A stretch of 64,000 nt of DNA. Source: Adineta ricciae (lineage: Eukaryota; Rotifera; Eurotatoria; Adinetida; Adinetidae). The notes beneath the pieces were generated by a model that made no database searches, had not been told where the DNA came from, and was given only the letters and a program-made list of their open reading frames with translations. The stretch covers positions 140,535 to 204,534 of the forward strand of contig CAJNOJ010000193.1 of assembly GCA_905250025.1 (NCBI GenBank). The letters run 5' to 3'. This document shows, piece after piece, positions 36,531-49,364 of this stretch (position 1 is the stretch's first letter; every line of letters starts with the position of its first letter). The position numbers were made by a program, and so were the translations under genes.

Positions 36531-37207
36531 TCTATGATGGCTACTCTTTTCGCGGTAAAGCATAAAAGTTTCGTATCTTATTTCTTTTGGTAGTGAAGTA
36601 ATGGAAGGTTACCACTGTGGGAGCAATGATGAAAAGAAAGGTAGTTATTCAATTTGACAGCTAATAAAAAATGAAAGGCATAATGAGGCGTCTCTTTTGA
36701 AAGTTACCTGAAAGATGAGGCTTTTAAGAGTCCTGGTGAGTGCCAAGGACTTTTCGAAGGGCTATATTTATGTCCCTTCGAACTTTGAGAATAAGCTCTG
36801 CACATCCTCAGCTCCCTAAATCGAAGCGAACAATAAAATATGGACTCTGAATCACACAGTCACGAAGAATTTTGATAACTACGACTGCAGGCGGTCTCAG
36901 TGTGGAATTATCATAGAAATTTATGATGGATCAACGGCTAGCCGTGAGTGACAGCTCGGAGGAACACCGAAGAATGACTAGGCGTTCGTTTGATGAGATC
37001 TGAGGAAGCAAATCAAGTATGAGTAAAAGACTAGAATAAATTATCAAATGATGGCATCACCCCGCATCATTCAAATGGAATAACGTTTATTTATTTCTTT
37101 TGAGGAATAAGAGAGGTCTGATGATATTGTTTCAGTACAGGGTTAGCAGGTACTACGCTGTGTTAACTATTTTATTTAGATGAATGGTAGCCGTAGGTCT
37201 TTATATA
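36531..37207. other. gene-free spacer
   Basis: Sequence between the LINE 5' end and the hAT element. No ORF or repeat recognised. Confidence 0.4.
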
Positions 37208-37270
37208 CTAGGCATGCAACAATCCCGATTCAATCGGAATCGAATTGAATCGGGATTGTTCCATGCCTAG
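37208..37270. repeat. 63-base near-perfect palindrome abutting the hAT end
   Basis: CTAGGCATG...CATGCCTAG with a central AATCCCGATTCAAT/ATTGAATCGGGATT stem. It would form a long hairpin with only two or three mismatches. It may be a tiny MITE of hAT type. It ends exactly where the hAT terminal sequence begins. Confidence 0.65.
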
Positions 37271-38478
37271 CAGCGGTGCCCACAGGGCAGGGCAGGGCAT
37301 AGGCATCGTGCCCTGCTACTTTTAGACCTTAATCTTTTTGTTGTATGGAAAATAAAAAAGAATAACCGTTTTCTCGACGATATAGTGTACAAGAAAGCAA
37401 AAAATGTGATAGATGTCGTTCCCTGAAGCGATCTAACTATTTTCAGTAGTATGGATGATTGATGTGACCAATAAGAATATTTAAAACAACAACAAAGGTC
37501 TCTGTTCTACAACAATGAAAATGTATTTACTGTTTTGGTCTGTTAGTTTTCACTTCCAATTGATTCAGTGAAGGGATCTGGCTATGAACTCGACATCCAT
37601 CGATTTAGTGGCAGAGATTCATTCATCTTCTTCTGATGAAGAAAACGAAATATCTTTTTCATCGGTTTCAAGGGTCTCTAGTGCATGTTGTACTTCATCT
37701 TTGTATACGAATAAACAAATAGAATTTTTCCTTCGAACAGACAAACAGAAATATCGTATTTTGGCTAACGAAAACAACAAAAAGGCCACAAGCTGGTGGC
37801 GATCATTTGGTTTTCCCGCTGTTCTAAATGAAAAGAACGGATTTGAACGAATTCATGGTTACATTAGTTGCACAAAATATTATCGTACGTCAATCTATGG
37901 TTCGAAAAGTGGCACCAAACGATTTATCGATCATGCCAATCGATGCTCACCGTTATCATCCCAATCTATTCCTAATCAAAGAAATCCTGAAGAATCACAA
38001 GCCACTTTGGACAATATCGTTATCAAGAAAAAAGCTCACATTACGACGAAAGAACAAAATGAAATCAAACATTTGTATGCTAAATGGATATGTGAAGATT
38101 TACGTCCTTTCACGATCGTCGAGAATAATGGATTCCAACAACTAGCACAAACATTCATTCGATTAGGTGAGGGAAACTTTTGATATTGTGAACGATCAAT
38201 ACTGTCCTCTCTCAGGTTCTCAATATGGTTGCATCGATGTGAAAGAAGTGGTGCGAAGTAGACAAGCTGTTGCTCGAACAGTTGATGATTTAGCACAAAA
38301 ACATCGAACTATTCTGAAGAGTGAACTTCGTGAACCACTGAAAGCACAAGCGATAACGATAGCACCGGATTTTTGGACTAGCAAATACAATCAACAAGCT
38401 TTTCTCCATATGATGCATTATAGCGATTGCCGGGAAATTGTATGTAGAGTCAGTTTAAAACGAATTTCCGGAAATTGA
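37271..38478 (+). mobile_element. hAT transposon, 5' half with truncated transposase
   Basis: The sequence at 37,271 (CAGCGGTGCCCACAGGGC) is a hAT-type terminus. The transposase gene has exons 37584-38166 and 38216-38478, joined in phase by a 49-base intron. The N-terminal half has an acidic Ser-rich start and a degenerate BED-finger region (ATSWWRSFGFP..., then RFIDHANRC). It continues into the hAT core start ICEDLRPFTIVENNGFQQL, then, after the intron, IDVKEVVRSRQAVARTV and ITIAPDFWTSKYNQQAFL, which contains the first catalytic Asp. The frame then runs into unrelated sequence and stops at 38,478, so the second Asp, the dimerisation domain and the 3' terminus are missing. It cannot be autonomous. 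Confidence 0.75.
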
Positions 38479-39681
38479 ATTTCCCAATTTCCTAGCTTGG
38501 AAATTAGGTGAGGACTTCTTATACGGATGTCCGTATAGTCCGTATAGTCCGTATAGCGAAATTTCCCAATTTCCCAGCTTGGAAATTAGGTGAGGACTTC
38601 TTTTACGGATGTCCGTATAGTCCGTATAGCGAAATTTCCCAATTTCCCAGCTTGGAAATTAAGTGAGGACTTCTTATACGGATGTCCGTATAGTCCGTAT
38701 AGCGAAATTTCCCAATTTCCCAGCTTGGAAATTAAGTGAGGACTCCTTTTACGGATGTCCGTATAGTCCGTATAGTCCGTATAGCGAAATTTCCCAATTT
38801 CCCAGCTTGGAAATTAAGTGAGGACTCCTTTTACGGATGTCCGTATAGTCCGTATAGTCCGTATAGCGAAATTTCCCAATTTCCCAGCTTGGAAATTAGG
38901 TGAGGACTTCTTTTACGGATGTCCGTATAGTCCGTATAGCGAAATTTCCCAATTTCCCAGCTTGGAAATTAAGTGAGGACTTCTTATACGGATGTCCGTA
39001 TAGTCCGTATAGCGAAATTTCCCAATTTCCCAGCTTGGAAATTAAGTGAGGACTCCTTTTACGGATGTCCGTATAGTCCGTATAGTCCGTATAGCGAAAT
39101 TTCCCAATTTCCCAGCTTGGAAATTAAGTGAGGACTCCTTTTACGGATGTCCGTATAGTCCGTATAGTCCGTATAGCGAAATTTCCCAATTTCCCAGCTT
39201 GGAAATTAGGTGAGGACTTCTTTTACGGATGTCCGTATAGTCCGTATAGCGAAATTTCCCAATTTCCAAGCTTGGAAATTAAGTGAGGACTTCTTATACG
39301 GATGTCCGTATAGTCCGTATAGCGAAATTTCCCAATTTCCCAGCTTGGAAATTAAGTGAGGACTCCTTTTACGGATGTCCGTATAGTCCGTATAGTCCGT
39401 ATAGCGAAATTTCCCAATTTCCCAGCTTGGAAATTAGGTGAGGACTTCTTTTACGGATGTCCGTATAGTCCGTATAGCGAAATTTCCCAATTTCCCAGCT
39501 TGGAAATTAAGTGAGGACTTCTTATACGGATGTCCGTATAGTCCGTATAGCGAAATTTCCCAATTTCCCAGCTTGGAAATTAAGTGAGGACTCCTTTTAC
39601 GGATGTCCGTATAGTCCGTATAGCGAAATTTCCCAATTTCCCAGCTTGGAATTAGGTGAGGACTTCGGAATTTCCCAATTA
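38479..39681 (+). repeat. left minisatellite array (about 16 units of 73 or 84 bases)
   Basis: Units read GAAATTTCCCAATTTCCCAG, then CTTGGAAATTAAGTGAGGAC, then a TTC/TCC variant, TTATAC or TTTTAC, then GGATGTCCGTATAGTCCGTA. The longer units carry one extra 11-base TAGTCCGTATA. Each unit contains two palindromes, AATTTCC-N6-GGAAATT and TACGGA-TG-TCCGTA. Variants recur in a four-unit order (AGG/TTCTTTT, AAG/TTCTTAT, AAG/TCCTTTT long, AAG/TCCTTTT long), a higher-order repeat of roughly 314 bases that is shortened towards the right end. ORFs through the array are chance. Confidence 0.95.
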
Positions 39682-40410
39682 CTAATCGTGAAAATTGAAC
39701 ACGAAAAAAAATGTAGGGTTAAGAGAAATATATTTTTTGTTTCGGCGTCGCAGTGTAAGAGCGGTTTTTGTCTGGCGAGAAATCGAGCTATTTACCTATG
39801 TCTGAATGAGTGATTAGTGAGCAACTGCATCGTGTATGTCTATTGAAGAGTGAGTTCGTTTGGCTCCTCGTCTGTTGTTTTTAGCGTCAAATAGAAGGAT
39901 GAATCATACGTAATAAAATGTTTTATGTAGTAAACTAGACGTACGATGATTTTCGTTTCTAACGCACTGCTCAAAGCAGTGGCTTTATGTGAAACTAAGC
40001 GATTAGCAGAAAAACAAAGAAGATACTGTTGTTCTTTCACATCAGTGACGGCGATCTCGAGAAGACTAGGCTTGATGCTCTATTATTTTTGTTGGAGAAA
40101 CTACCATTGAGCAAATGTGCACATTCAATACTGGAATTGGGTGTCAAGTGGTGATCATTGGGTGTTTATTGAGATATCACGTTCAAATAGAAAACCGGCT
40201 TGTCTTATTCTCTAAACTTTGTTGCTTTGGTGTTCTGCTTTTCCATTAGTCCGTCAGATACATCCGATACACAAAGACAGGTTGATCAGTATACTGACAC
40301 ATATCACTTCAGAATGAAAGTTTGCATTGTTAGTATGTTATATTATTCTTTTTTTTCTTTTTCAGAGAGTCTCAATATCGAAAGAAATAAAACTCTCCAG
40401 ATTGAAAGCA

Positions 40411-41981
40411 TCAAGAACAAACAATTCCTTGAAAAAAATGTTGTTTTTCCACAGAAAACACGTTTCCAATAGCATTTCGAAGAACATCTTCGGAAACAGA
40501 GCATTGACTTGGATGCAAGATCTTTGCAAAATCTAACGAAATAAAAATGTGCAATCTTATTCAGGATACATATTAGTAATCTTACTAATAATAGCATTCT
40601 TTTCTCTATCGGGCATTCGCAAAACAGTCGTTTGGCTTCTGATATCAGCATTCAGATAGAGATGTTTAGCGAGAGCTCTAGAAGTTTTTGTTACGGAATT
40701 GTGTTTTTTAAATTGTTTTACTTCAGTTTTCGTTAGATCAAATTCTTTACGGAATTTCTCTGCTTTTATTTTCCTTTTATGCTGCTCTTTCGTTGTCTTT
40801 GTTGCAATCGGAGAAACGCAATCGAGATTCACAGTCATATCACGAAAGTATTCGGGTGCTGAACCATCGGCCTATAAGAATTACTATTTTTCCTATGACA
40901 TTTGAACGAGTTCACTCACTTCGGCATACAATTCAATTGATAAAACTTCAATTGCTTTTTTAAATCATGAATCTTTCGAAAAAAGTGATTGTATGATAAA
41001 GTTATTGAATTTGAATATTTTTCTACCGAAGACTCTGTGAAGGAAAGCAAATTAATTTGAGATCAGAGAAAAACTACGTAAATAAAGGATTCCGTGAATA
41101 TTTGTGGAATTTGAATTTTCACAATTCTCGTTAAAAATGACCATTTCTATCTATCGATTCATTGTATATTACCATCTCTCATCCGTTTTCGACTTATTAT
41201 TATCGATTTTGGATATTGTATACATATCCAACAAAGAAATATTTTTTTCTTTTTTCAAAACAAACATGAAATTCGACTTTGATGCCTTCATCAACTAACC
41301 ATAAAACTTTGAAGATTATCAGACTGTTCTCGTCGAATTTCTAGATGAACTAATTGTGTTCAATCATGCATACAGTCGTACTATAAAGCTCGCCCGAAAA
41401 TAATGACGTCCATGTGAAATTCTTCATCAGGCGATGACGAAGTTATTGGTGATGATGTCCATTTCGATTTGTCCCATCTGCTGACATATTTAGTTATTGT
41501 TGATTGCGTGTGACCTGGTTCGGCATCATCTAAAATATCAAATATCAGTATATCTATCAAAGGTTCAAGACATCTATCGCATTAGTACTTACGTTCATTT
41601 TGACACGAAGGTTGATCGCATGTTTCATCGACATACAACATGTTACTGCTATCATCTGAGCTGAGAGGAGTTTCTTTCTCGTGTGTTTGACTCGATTTTG
41701 ATGATTGGTCATCATCATTAACTAGCGAATCGTTTTTTTCACCTAAAACAAGAAATAACTTCTTTCAAACCCTATCAAAGTATTTGCTTGATCAATATTT
41801 TATATACTACTGACTAATAAAAATTTGTTCAAGAATTAAATTTAAAAACTGACCAACCTAGTGCATCAGCAAAGTGTTTCTGGATTAAAATTATTCGATG
41901 ATGAACCTTGTGAGATATATCAATAGCTATTTGGCTATCTGCCATTTCCATTTTATCGACTTTTGTTCTTCTTGTCATCAT
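40411..41981 (-). CDS. BEN-like DNA-binding protein A (probably frameshifted)
   Basis: Paralogue of the gene at 56,863-58,420, with the same exon plan. Exon 1 is 41981-41858 (same 124-base length, with SHKVHHRIILIQKH), exon 2 41742-41593 (150 bases, Asp/Ser-rich), exon 3 begins at 41529, exon 4 is 41034-40920 (115 bases, coiled coil ending KKQLKFYQLNCMP), exon 5 40871-40586, and exon 6 40532-40411 (FAKILHPSQ...LRNAIGNVF). Exons 5-6 carry the BEN-like helical core (EFDLTKTEVKQF, then TKTSRALAKHLY). Exon 5 is out of phase with exon 4 by one base, and I could not place the end of exon 3, so the gene may be decaying. Expected role: nuclear, DNA-binding or chromatin-associated. Confidence 0.6.
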
Positions 41982-44865
41982 TTTCAACGATAAACTCTAT
42001 GTGAAACATAAAGATAAAAAAAGTTGCCATTTTAATCCAAACTGGTCTCTTAAATCGAAATCTTATAAATATTTGCTCAACAAACATGATCTGAACGATT
42101 TTCTATGTTAAAAGGAAATGATTCGTATTGGCGCTAATAATGGAGGCTATACATATTAACAGATGTCGTAAGAATTTAATTGGATCATTTTCAATCTAGC
42201 TATTTGTATGTTGAATTATATCAGAAATCAAGTTAAACTCGTCAAATATGACTGCAAAATAACTCCGGCTTTTGATATAAAGAGCCATTCTTGTTTTTTA
42301 TAGTGAAAAAAATCACATCGTCACGTAAAATGCGCTTCACCATAGATTATTTCTGCTTGAGCAATAATACAACGTGAATACATGTAGGGGTTATGTTCAA
42401 TAAATTCAACCGTAACATTCACAAACGGATAAAACTCTGTTCTTATTTTATCTCATTTCCTCAATTGAATCGTCCCAGAATAATCTACCATCTATCAACA
42501 ACAGTTCAAAATCAACACTTACAATGCATTATAATGCATTAAACATTCTTTTCAATATGCAGTGTACACCATCACAAGACTGAATATTACACCGCAAGTC
42601 TTCATTGCTGCGCGAAAGCATCACCGCTCTATGACACACTTTTCTTTTACTCAGCAATCGATAAACGAATAATTCACCTGTATCGAAATATTAAAGAGCA
42701 AAAAGATTGTAATTTATCTATCATTTGGAAATATATTCGCGTACAGCTTCATCCATCATAATGTGTGTCATCGTATAGCAACTCATTTCACTGCGAGATG
42801 ATGTACATAAAAGATAAAATTTTAGTTGTAAATTACAATCGGGAACAATTTCATATACAACCAGAACAGAGATTTGAGAGTCTATATGATAAGTGAAATC
42901 TATCACGTTCCATCAATACTCAAAGCGATTGGATACTGAAGATAACACGACGTTAACAAGAAGGAACATGGTTGTGCTTGAAATATTCGAAGTTGCTTTT
43001 CCTTCTTACCAAAAAAGCTTTCTCGACCATCACTAATAATATGAAGCAAAATGATTCCTTTGTTTATTCCTTGTAAATGGTCAGACTGATCATGAATCAT
43101 CATTTTCAGACATGTCACTTTCACTGAAGACTACAAGATGATTCACTCGTATTTGACTTCATGTAGTTTATTCACATAGAACTAACGGCAATTCTTTATC
43201 TTTACTCGCCTAAGACTCACAGGAAATTTTATTCTATTTGTGTTTAATCTTATAATTATTACATTGTTTCATTTTGTACTTTCTTACTGTTTTCGCTTTG
43301 TAAAGGATAAAATCAGCGTTATCACGTAGACTATCGCTATGAACATGACATTTTCTTTGCGCAGATCTGCTCCTAAAGCATCGGATGTGTGGTATATGTT
43401 TTCGTCCAATCGTTTCATTGATCCATTTTTCACAAAGAATTCGCGTCGTTAATGTTTAAGACAATTCTATATCATAGTTGTCTACAGAACTCTTATGGAT
43501 AGCAATTCTCGAATATTTGAGATTCCCTTTATCTTTGGTCGGTGTGGCACCAATAATTTCTAAGACAAATAGAATTCCAGTTTTTCAATCATATTCTTTT
43601 CCGTTAAGCAAAGAATCGATCTCTTTACATTTCATGCATTTTGTGTAAAAACATATTCTAAGTCACAATCTGTTGATATTTGTCAGAAACGATACCAGTG
43701 TAGATTTGTGAAGCGAATTTTAAGGAGCACCTGATTGTAAAACACATCTTTCTTTTCTTCGACACACTAAAGTAGAAAAATATCGTGCATTAATCGTGCA
43801 GGATTGGATTAACAACATGTTAATCCATAAAAATATGTAGCCTAATCTTTGTTCAATGTTGTTCTGAAATGACAAATACTTTCTGCTACATCTATACTAA
43901 TTTAAACACCGGATTTTGCTTCTGTTGAGCTAAAGCTTATCCAAAAGTTGTTTGTTTCAACGTAATAGTTCGTCTCTTGGTGACCGCTATAATATAATCC
44001 AATTATAATGCATGATAATGTGTGATAATGCATGATAATGTGTGATAATGCATGATAATGTGTGATAATGATTCGAATATAACCAATACTGGTCGTGTAG
44101 AATGTGCTGAAATTCAATAAGAATAATCATCTATACAAGATATGTCGGTTAGTGATTCACAAATAGATCGGAAAGACGCATGCAAATACTGTGAAGGAAC
44201 ATCAATCATGAAGTTATGACCAGGCACCCGAAATCTGTATACTAGTATATTTTGATGTAATAATGCAACATCCGATCTCTTATAAACTTTTCGGTGCCCT
44301 GGCGTCAGAGTCAGTTTCATGAACAACAGTACCAGAAAAAGCGACTTTCGAGAGCATGTTATTTTGCTTTAGTTTATTTTTGCAGCATTTCAGTATTCCA
44401 CAACGAAGTTATTACGCATTTTCCGGAGTTCTTATGAAGTAAAAGAGGTAGCCTATTACACGGAAGAAATGAATACAAAAAATTGCACCGGTAGATGAAA
44501 AAAGAAAAAAAATTAAAATTAAAAGTAAAAGTAACAATGAGCAAAAGCTAACAGTGTCGTTTAACAAATGTTAGTAATAATAATGAATAATAGTTAAAAC
44601 GCATCGAACTGAGAAAACAAAAGTAGAAGAGTTTTTACAGAATGAAATGATTTCACAGGTCACACGGAATCAAGAAAGCAATATAAAATCTTTGTGATAT
44701 GAGAAAAGACGAAAACTGCATATGTACATGGAATCAATGAATCATTGATTAATTCTCGGTTATTCTATGGCGAATAACGCTGTTTTGGTTTCCGATCACG
44801 TTTGCCTCTTATAGGCGGAGCTATAAGGAAGAAAAATTCAATGACCGAGGAACTCAACAATATTA
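41982..44865. other. gene-poor interval inside the inverted-repeat region
   Basis: Two minus-strand ORFs, 43124-42903 and 42906-42721, abut in different frames and could be one hypothetical gene with a one-base shift (the second ends DEAVREYISK). Another minus-strand ORF lies at 44326-44114. None is recognised. TAATGCATTA-type motifs occur near 42,527-42,545 and in a short tandem array at 44,005-44,070. Confidence 0.35.
44005..44070. repeat. 20-base tandem repeat with ATAATGCATG core
   Basis: About three copies of a 20-base unit, ATAATGCATGATAATGTGTG. The core resembles the TAATGCATTA motifs scattered through 42.5-56 kb. Confidence 0.8.
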
Positions 44866-47800
44866 TTACATACTGTTATTCTCTTGCATGACTGCCGATG
44901 GATCAAGTGTTACACGCTCGTTAAGAAAATCATTCTTCCCGATAAAATCGACCAACACACTTGAAAACAACCATGTTTTGTGTTTGACATCGGCAGCAGT
45001 AAGCATACGAGGAAAAACATCGGTCTTGTTCTTCTTGAATGATTCTTCATAATCATTATAATGCATCTTATATTTTGCCAACGTGCGAGCAAAATCAAGT
45101 TGATCTTGTGGATTCTTTCTTGGGAGTGTCTTCAAAAAGCCCGGCAAAAGCTCGACAGTGCCATCTGCCTTCTTGCTGGCAAACCAATTGGCTTTGACTA
45201 ATAATCCATCTGTAACTAAGTTGGTAAGTATATGCTCACGTGACTTGTTAATGTTTCTTATGTGTTTCAGTTTGCTGCAAACGTCCGATCGTGACATAAC
45301 AATGGTATCACTTAGAATTATCTTCTGATAGGCTTCTTGAAGATCTTCATCGTCAACTTGATTATCGCCTAGAAAAACAATTAACAAGTCTTTAAATAGA
45401 AGTATCGATGATTTGGAGCTGACATCATTCAAAATAGGACTATATTTACTGAGGTGTCTACTTCCTTGTTTCAAAATGTCTCAAAAATAAGAGAACTATG
45501 ACTTACTATCGGTAGTGTTTGATTCTGTCGGAGCAGATGCCGATGAAAGTGTACCACTTAAATTCATATCAATGAACGGTGCCGTGACTTCTTCACTTTC
45601 ATTATTTCTCGATCGCTTCGGGGAAGCATCATTGTTTTCTTCATCCAATATTCTCTTTAACAAGTGTTTCTTATTCTGAAGCAAAGTCGAGAGTAATTCC
45701 AATGTTTGTTGAGAACTCATATTGTTCAACAATATGGTCGTATCGTTTGCTGTCGGTTCAGCAGGTAAAAGAGTATCATTGTTGTTGATGACACTGCCAG
45801 GTAATAGTTCGATATTGGATAATACCGGTCGATCTAAACGTGATGACAAAAAAGATAGATTTACTTCGACTCAAAAGTGTCATCTTACATTGGTTCTGCT
45901 CATCAGTACTTGCTTTTGATTTATTTTGATAAGACACTCGGTCGTCATCAATCTTGTTCGTTGTCATTGGTATTGGATCTGGAAATCATACAGTATTATG
46001 CGGTTCGAATAAAATCTTGGTTTATAATGAAAACTTACTTGGCTGTTCGACATCTAATGGCTCGTAATCGAGCATGTTTGTTAATCGGCTCATAATATCA
46101 TCAACTGATGGTAAAAATTCGTACTGAAGGCGAGCATCGCATCCTGTTGTTCGCTCGACAAAGCTGTTGTATTGTGGTGCAGTAGTAATATTCGTGTTCA
46201 AAATTTCCGATAAAACAGAAGAGTTTTCAGAACGAGCTGATGTCGTGATTGGCGATGAATTATTAATTCGTCGATCTGATTCGAAAATTAAAGTTGCCAA
46301 TACGTCATCACCATTATTATTAGTTGGTGTTTGATCAGCATCGTACGGTTGACTATTTTCAACATTGAAATTATCTATACGTCACAAAGGATTCGCTTAA
46401 ATAAGAACTGCATTCATTTTCAAAAAGTTCAAGTTTACCATGTTCAACAGTTTGAGACATCGATGGTACGTAGTATTGTCTTCGACCCAATGACATCCTG
46501 TATTGCACCACTTGTTTTGACAGTCGTTCTTCCATTTCTTTTTGTATACGAGCATCGTTGAATAAATGGCAATATTCAACATAATCATCATTGAACAGAA
46601 TTGAATTCACAGTAAATGTAGTTAATTCCATATTCATTGGTAACGGCGACGAAAGATAAACATGTTCATAAGTATCGATATCGACACCAATCGATTGAAG
46701 GTAAGTCAGCATGTCGACATTGCCACGAATAGTTGCTGGTGATGCTTTTAAATACGTTTCTTTTCGTGCACCAACAATATGTCGAGTATTCTGGAAGCCT
46801 TTTCGCAGAATATCATGATGAATCAAGTCATTAACAGCTCGAATAAGTTTTGCCGTTTTGTTTTTCGATTTTCGATAGTTACTAAATGTTTTGGTGAATG
46901 GAAGACCAGTTATTTCATTACTGAACCAGGCTTTGACAAGAATGGGCGATGTCATTGCCAATAATATGGATTGATGTTCATAAAAAGCACTAAAATAAAA
47001 TACAAGTTTCGATTAGGTATTCTTATCAAAAAGAACTTGATTAAACCAATGCTGTTAGGAAATGACTTTCTATAAGTGGACTATGAATGAATAAAATATC
47101 TAATCGCGATTTAGTCAAGTATGCGGCGTCGTTAAAAGGTCAATTTGGACAAGAACCAACTTAGATGGAGACGATGAGCAGCAAAGAAATCAATAACCCT
47201 ACCACTCTTCTCAAGCAATATTCTAACTCATTACCGAAACGTACCACTCACGACACTAGTAAGAAAATATGTGAATTCTAAATGGATATCCTGAAAGAAG
47301 TACTGAATATAACTTACTCTGTAGATGATTCATTAGTAATCGAAATATTGTTGTCACTTTTCGTTGTAACATTGTTATTCATTGATGTTCCGTCGAAAAG
47401 AGCTGTACTTGTCGATGAAGTATATTGGTAAAGCAAATTCGAAGCATGTACGGCTGGTTTTTCAATGACAAATAATGGACGCTGATCACTTCCAAATTTC
47501 GGAGCCATTGCAACGTCTCGTTCGATCAGTACTTTGACTGTATCATGAAATTTCATTAGCCAGCTAGTTTGTTCGTCGTCGATATACTCTTTGAGATAAA
47601 GGCCATCACCGAATCGAACTATGTTAATACATTCAAAACATAATTGAATGGTATACGACATCGCTTGACACAATCCGGCTAAACGGGCTAATTTATTGCT
47701 GCTCTTTCGTTGAAATGCCCGTTGTAAAGGTGTATAAATCGGATTGCCCTTCGTATCACATTGCAACGATTTTTGATGTTCAGCTTCAATAATACGTCGA

Positions 47801-49364
47801 ATGGCATTGTACGGAGATATTACTGATCCATCTTGTTCCACATCAGCTTCTTGGATGTCAACAGTCACACTCGGCTTTATATTCGATATGGGTTCAGTTG
47901 TTGGAATTGGATTCACCACATTTTTTCTTGCTTCTTCTATATCCGGTGGAATAATGACTAGAAAGGAAAGGAAATAGAGATGTGTATGTGGAGTGGCAAA
48001 TAACGGAAAATAATGTGAAAATGCAGTTCTTTCAGATATTAACGGAACAGTGATGTTATGCGACGGATTCAATGACAACACAAAGAATTTACAGACTGAT
48101 GATTCGTCTCTATCACCGAATCTCATACTACAGATCATCAGAGCTACATAAACAACGAGTAAAATTACTTCTTTACGTCTGTTAACATCTTTAGGCTGAA
48201 CTTCTATCAACTGTTCGCTGAATTAATTATCGAATGACACATGAATTACAAGGAAACTTACTTGGTTGTGGTGAACTAATTGGAGATTGATGTTGAGCAA
48301 ATACGAATATCGGCTTGTGTTCTGCCAAAAGGCGAAGTACGATTAAAATGTGTACGATATTCGGTTGTACAGACAGAATTTCAGTTGGTAGGTCGTTTGA
48401 AGCTTTGTACACAGATGTTGTGATGAATAAATACCGACTGATGGTACCGTCGGACTGAACATTACTGTTGTACTGTCGACATACAGATGATAACATGCTT
48501 CCTGTCGATGCTCCAAAGATGTTGATGGAGCCCCGTTTCACAAAGTATGACGAAGATCCAGTTGTACGAGAAACATTCTTCACGATATCGTAACCTTGAC
48601 ATAAAAGTTTAGAGCCAAATGTTTTCATATCATTGTCCGTCGAGCCAGCTTGATACACTCCAAATCGAGTATTAATAACATCAAGTTCGTCGCTTGAAAT
48701 AAATACATTCTCCTAAAACGAAGAGAATGTGAAAATTTTATATGCGCACTCTCTACAAAGTTAGTCTCGGCCGTTTCTATGGCTCTCATTTCGAACTTAA
48801 CACTCATAAGATCTTACGCTTATGACTTACTCGTTTGGAGAGTCCTTGAAATAACGATAGTTCTGTATCGTTGTTTGCTATTAAATCAACCGTACTTAGT
48901 ACTTCTTTGCCGTTGATAAGTTCGGCAATAGGTTTCGAGAAAAATGAAGGAAATATTTTCTCCAATGCATTGATGCTATTGTTGAACACTCGAAATAATC
49001 CAGATTTATTTGTGCCTAAAGAAGTCAATACAAAATAGATAATCCATCAAAGAAATAAGAAAAATTTACCTGGTTCACCAATCAAATGAATAAATAAATT
49101 CATCGACGAAATACTACCGGTGCCATCAGGATTGAAAACTTCCACTCCATCAAGCATCATAGCGGCATGTCCGAGCATCCCAAATACGAATGGAGCGATA
49201 TCAACTCCTAATGTTTGATGTTGTTCGAAGAAACGAAGTAATGCTACTTGATTGAATGAACCGAAAATCGATGTAATTTCAAATGGAATTGGTGAAGAAT
49301 TGGTCAGTTTGAAAATGTTTGAACTAATTTTCGCTGCATATGGTTCCAGTTTATTAGGTGCCAT
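44866..49364 (-). CDS. DUF3987-like P-loop protein (primase/helicase-associated type)
   Basis: Nine exons join in phase: 49364-49070, 49015-48831, 48712-48262, 47957-47318, 46989-46409, 46374-46039, 45978-45889, 45833-45507 and 45464-44866, giving 1,167 residues. The intron at 46,408-46,375 is only 34 bases and least certain. The domain starts SPIPFEITSIF. A Walker A, GEPGTNKSG, lies at about residues 95-103 and is split by the first intron. The Walker B-like strand is VFISSDELD. The family strand pattern SINIFGASTGSML...DGTISRYLFIT matches DUF3987 proteins, which accompany primases and helicases in mobile elements. A Ser/Asn-rich linker precedes a C-terminal helical, possibly winged-helix region. 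It is transcribed divergently from the transposase gene. Expected role: ATPase acting in element replication or mobilisation (inference). Confidence 0.65.

Noticed and set aside
37584..38183. Host zinc-finger BED gene instead of a transposase
   Set aside because: The reading continues through a short intron into a typical hAT RNase H start, and a hAT-like terminus lies about 300 bases upstream.
38479..39681. CRISPR-like array
   Set aside because: The units are directly abutting 73/84-base tandem copies without unique spacers, in a eukaryotic context.
39511..39813. 100-codon plus-strand ORF through the minisatellite
   Set aside because: Most of it is the array read in frame (repeated YSPYSE, FPSLEL-like peptides). 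Unit length and composition explain it without coding selection.
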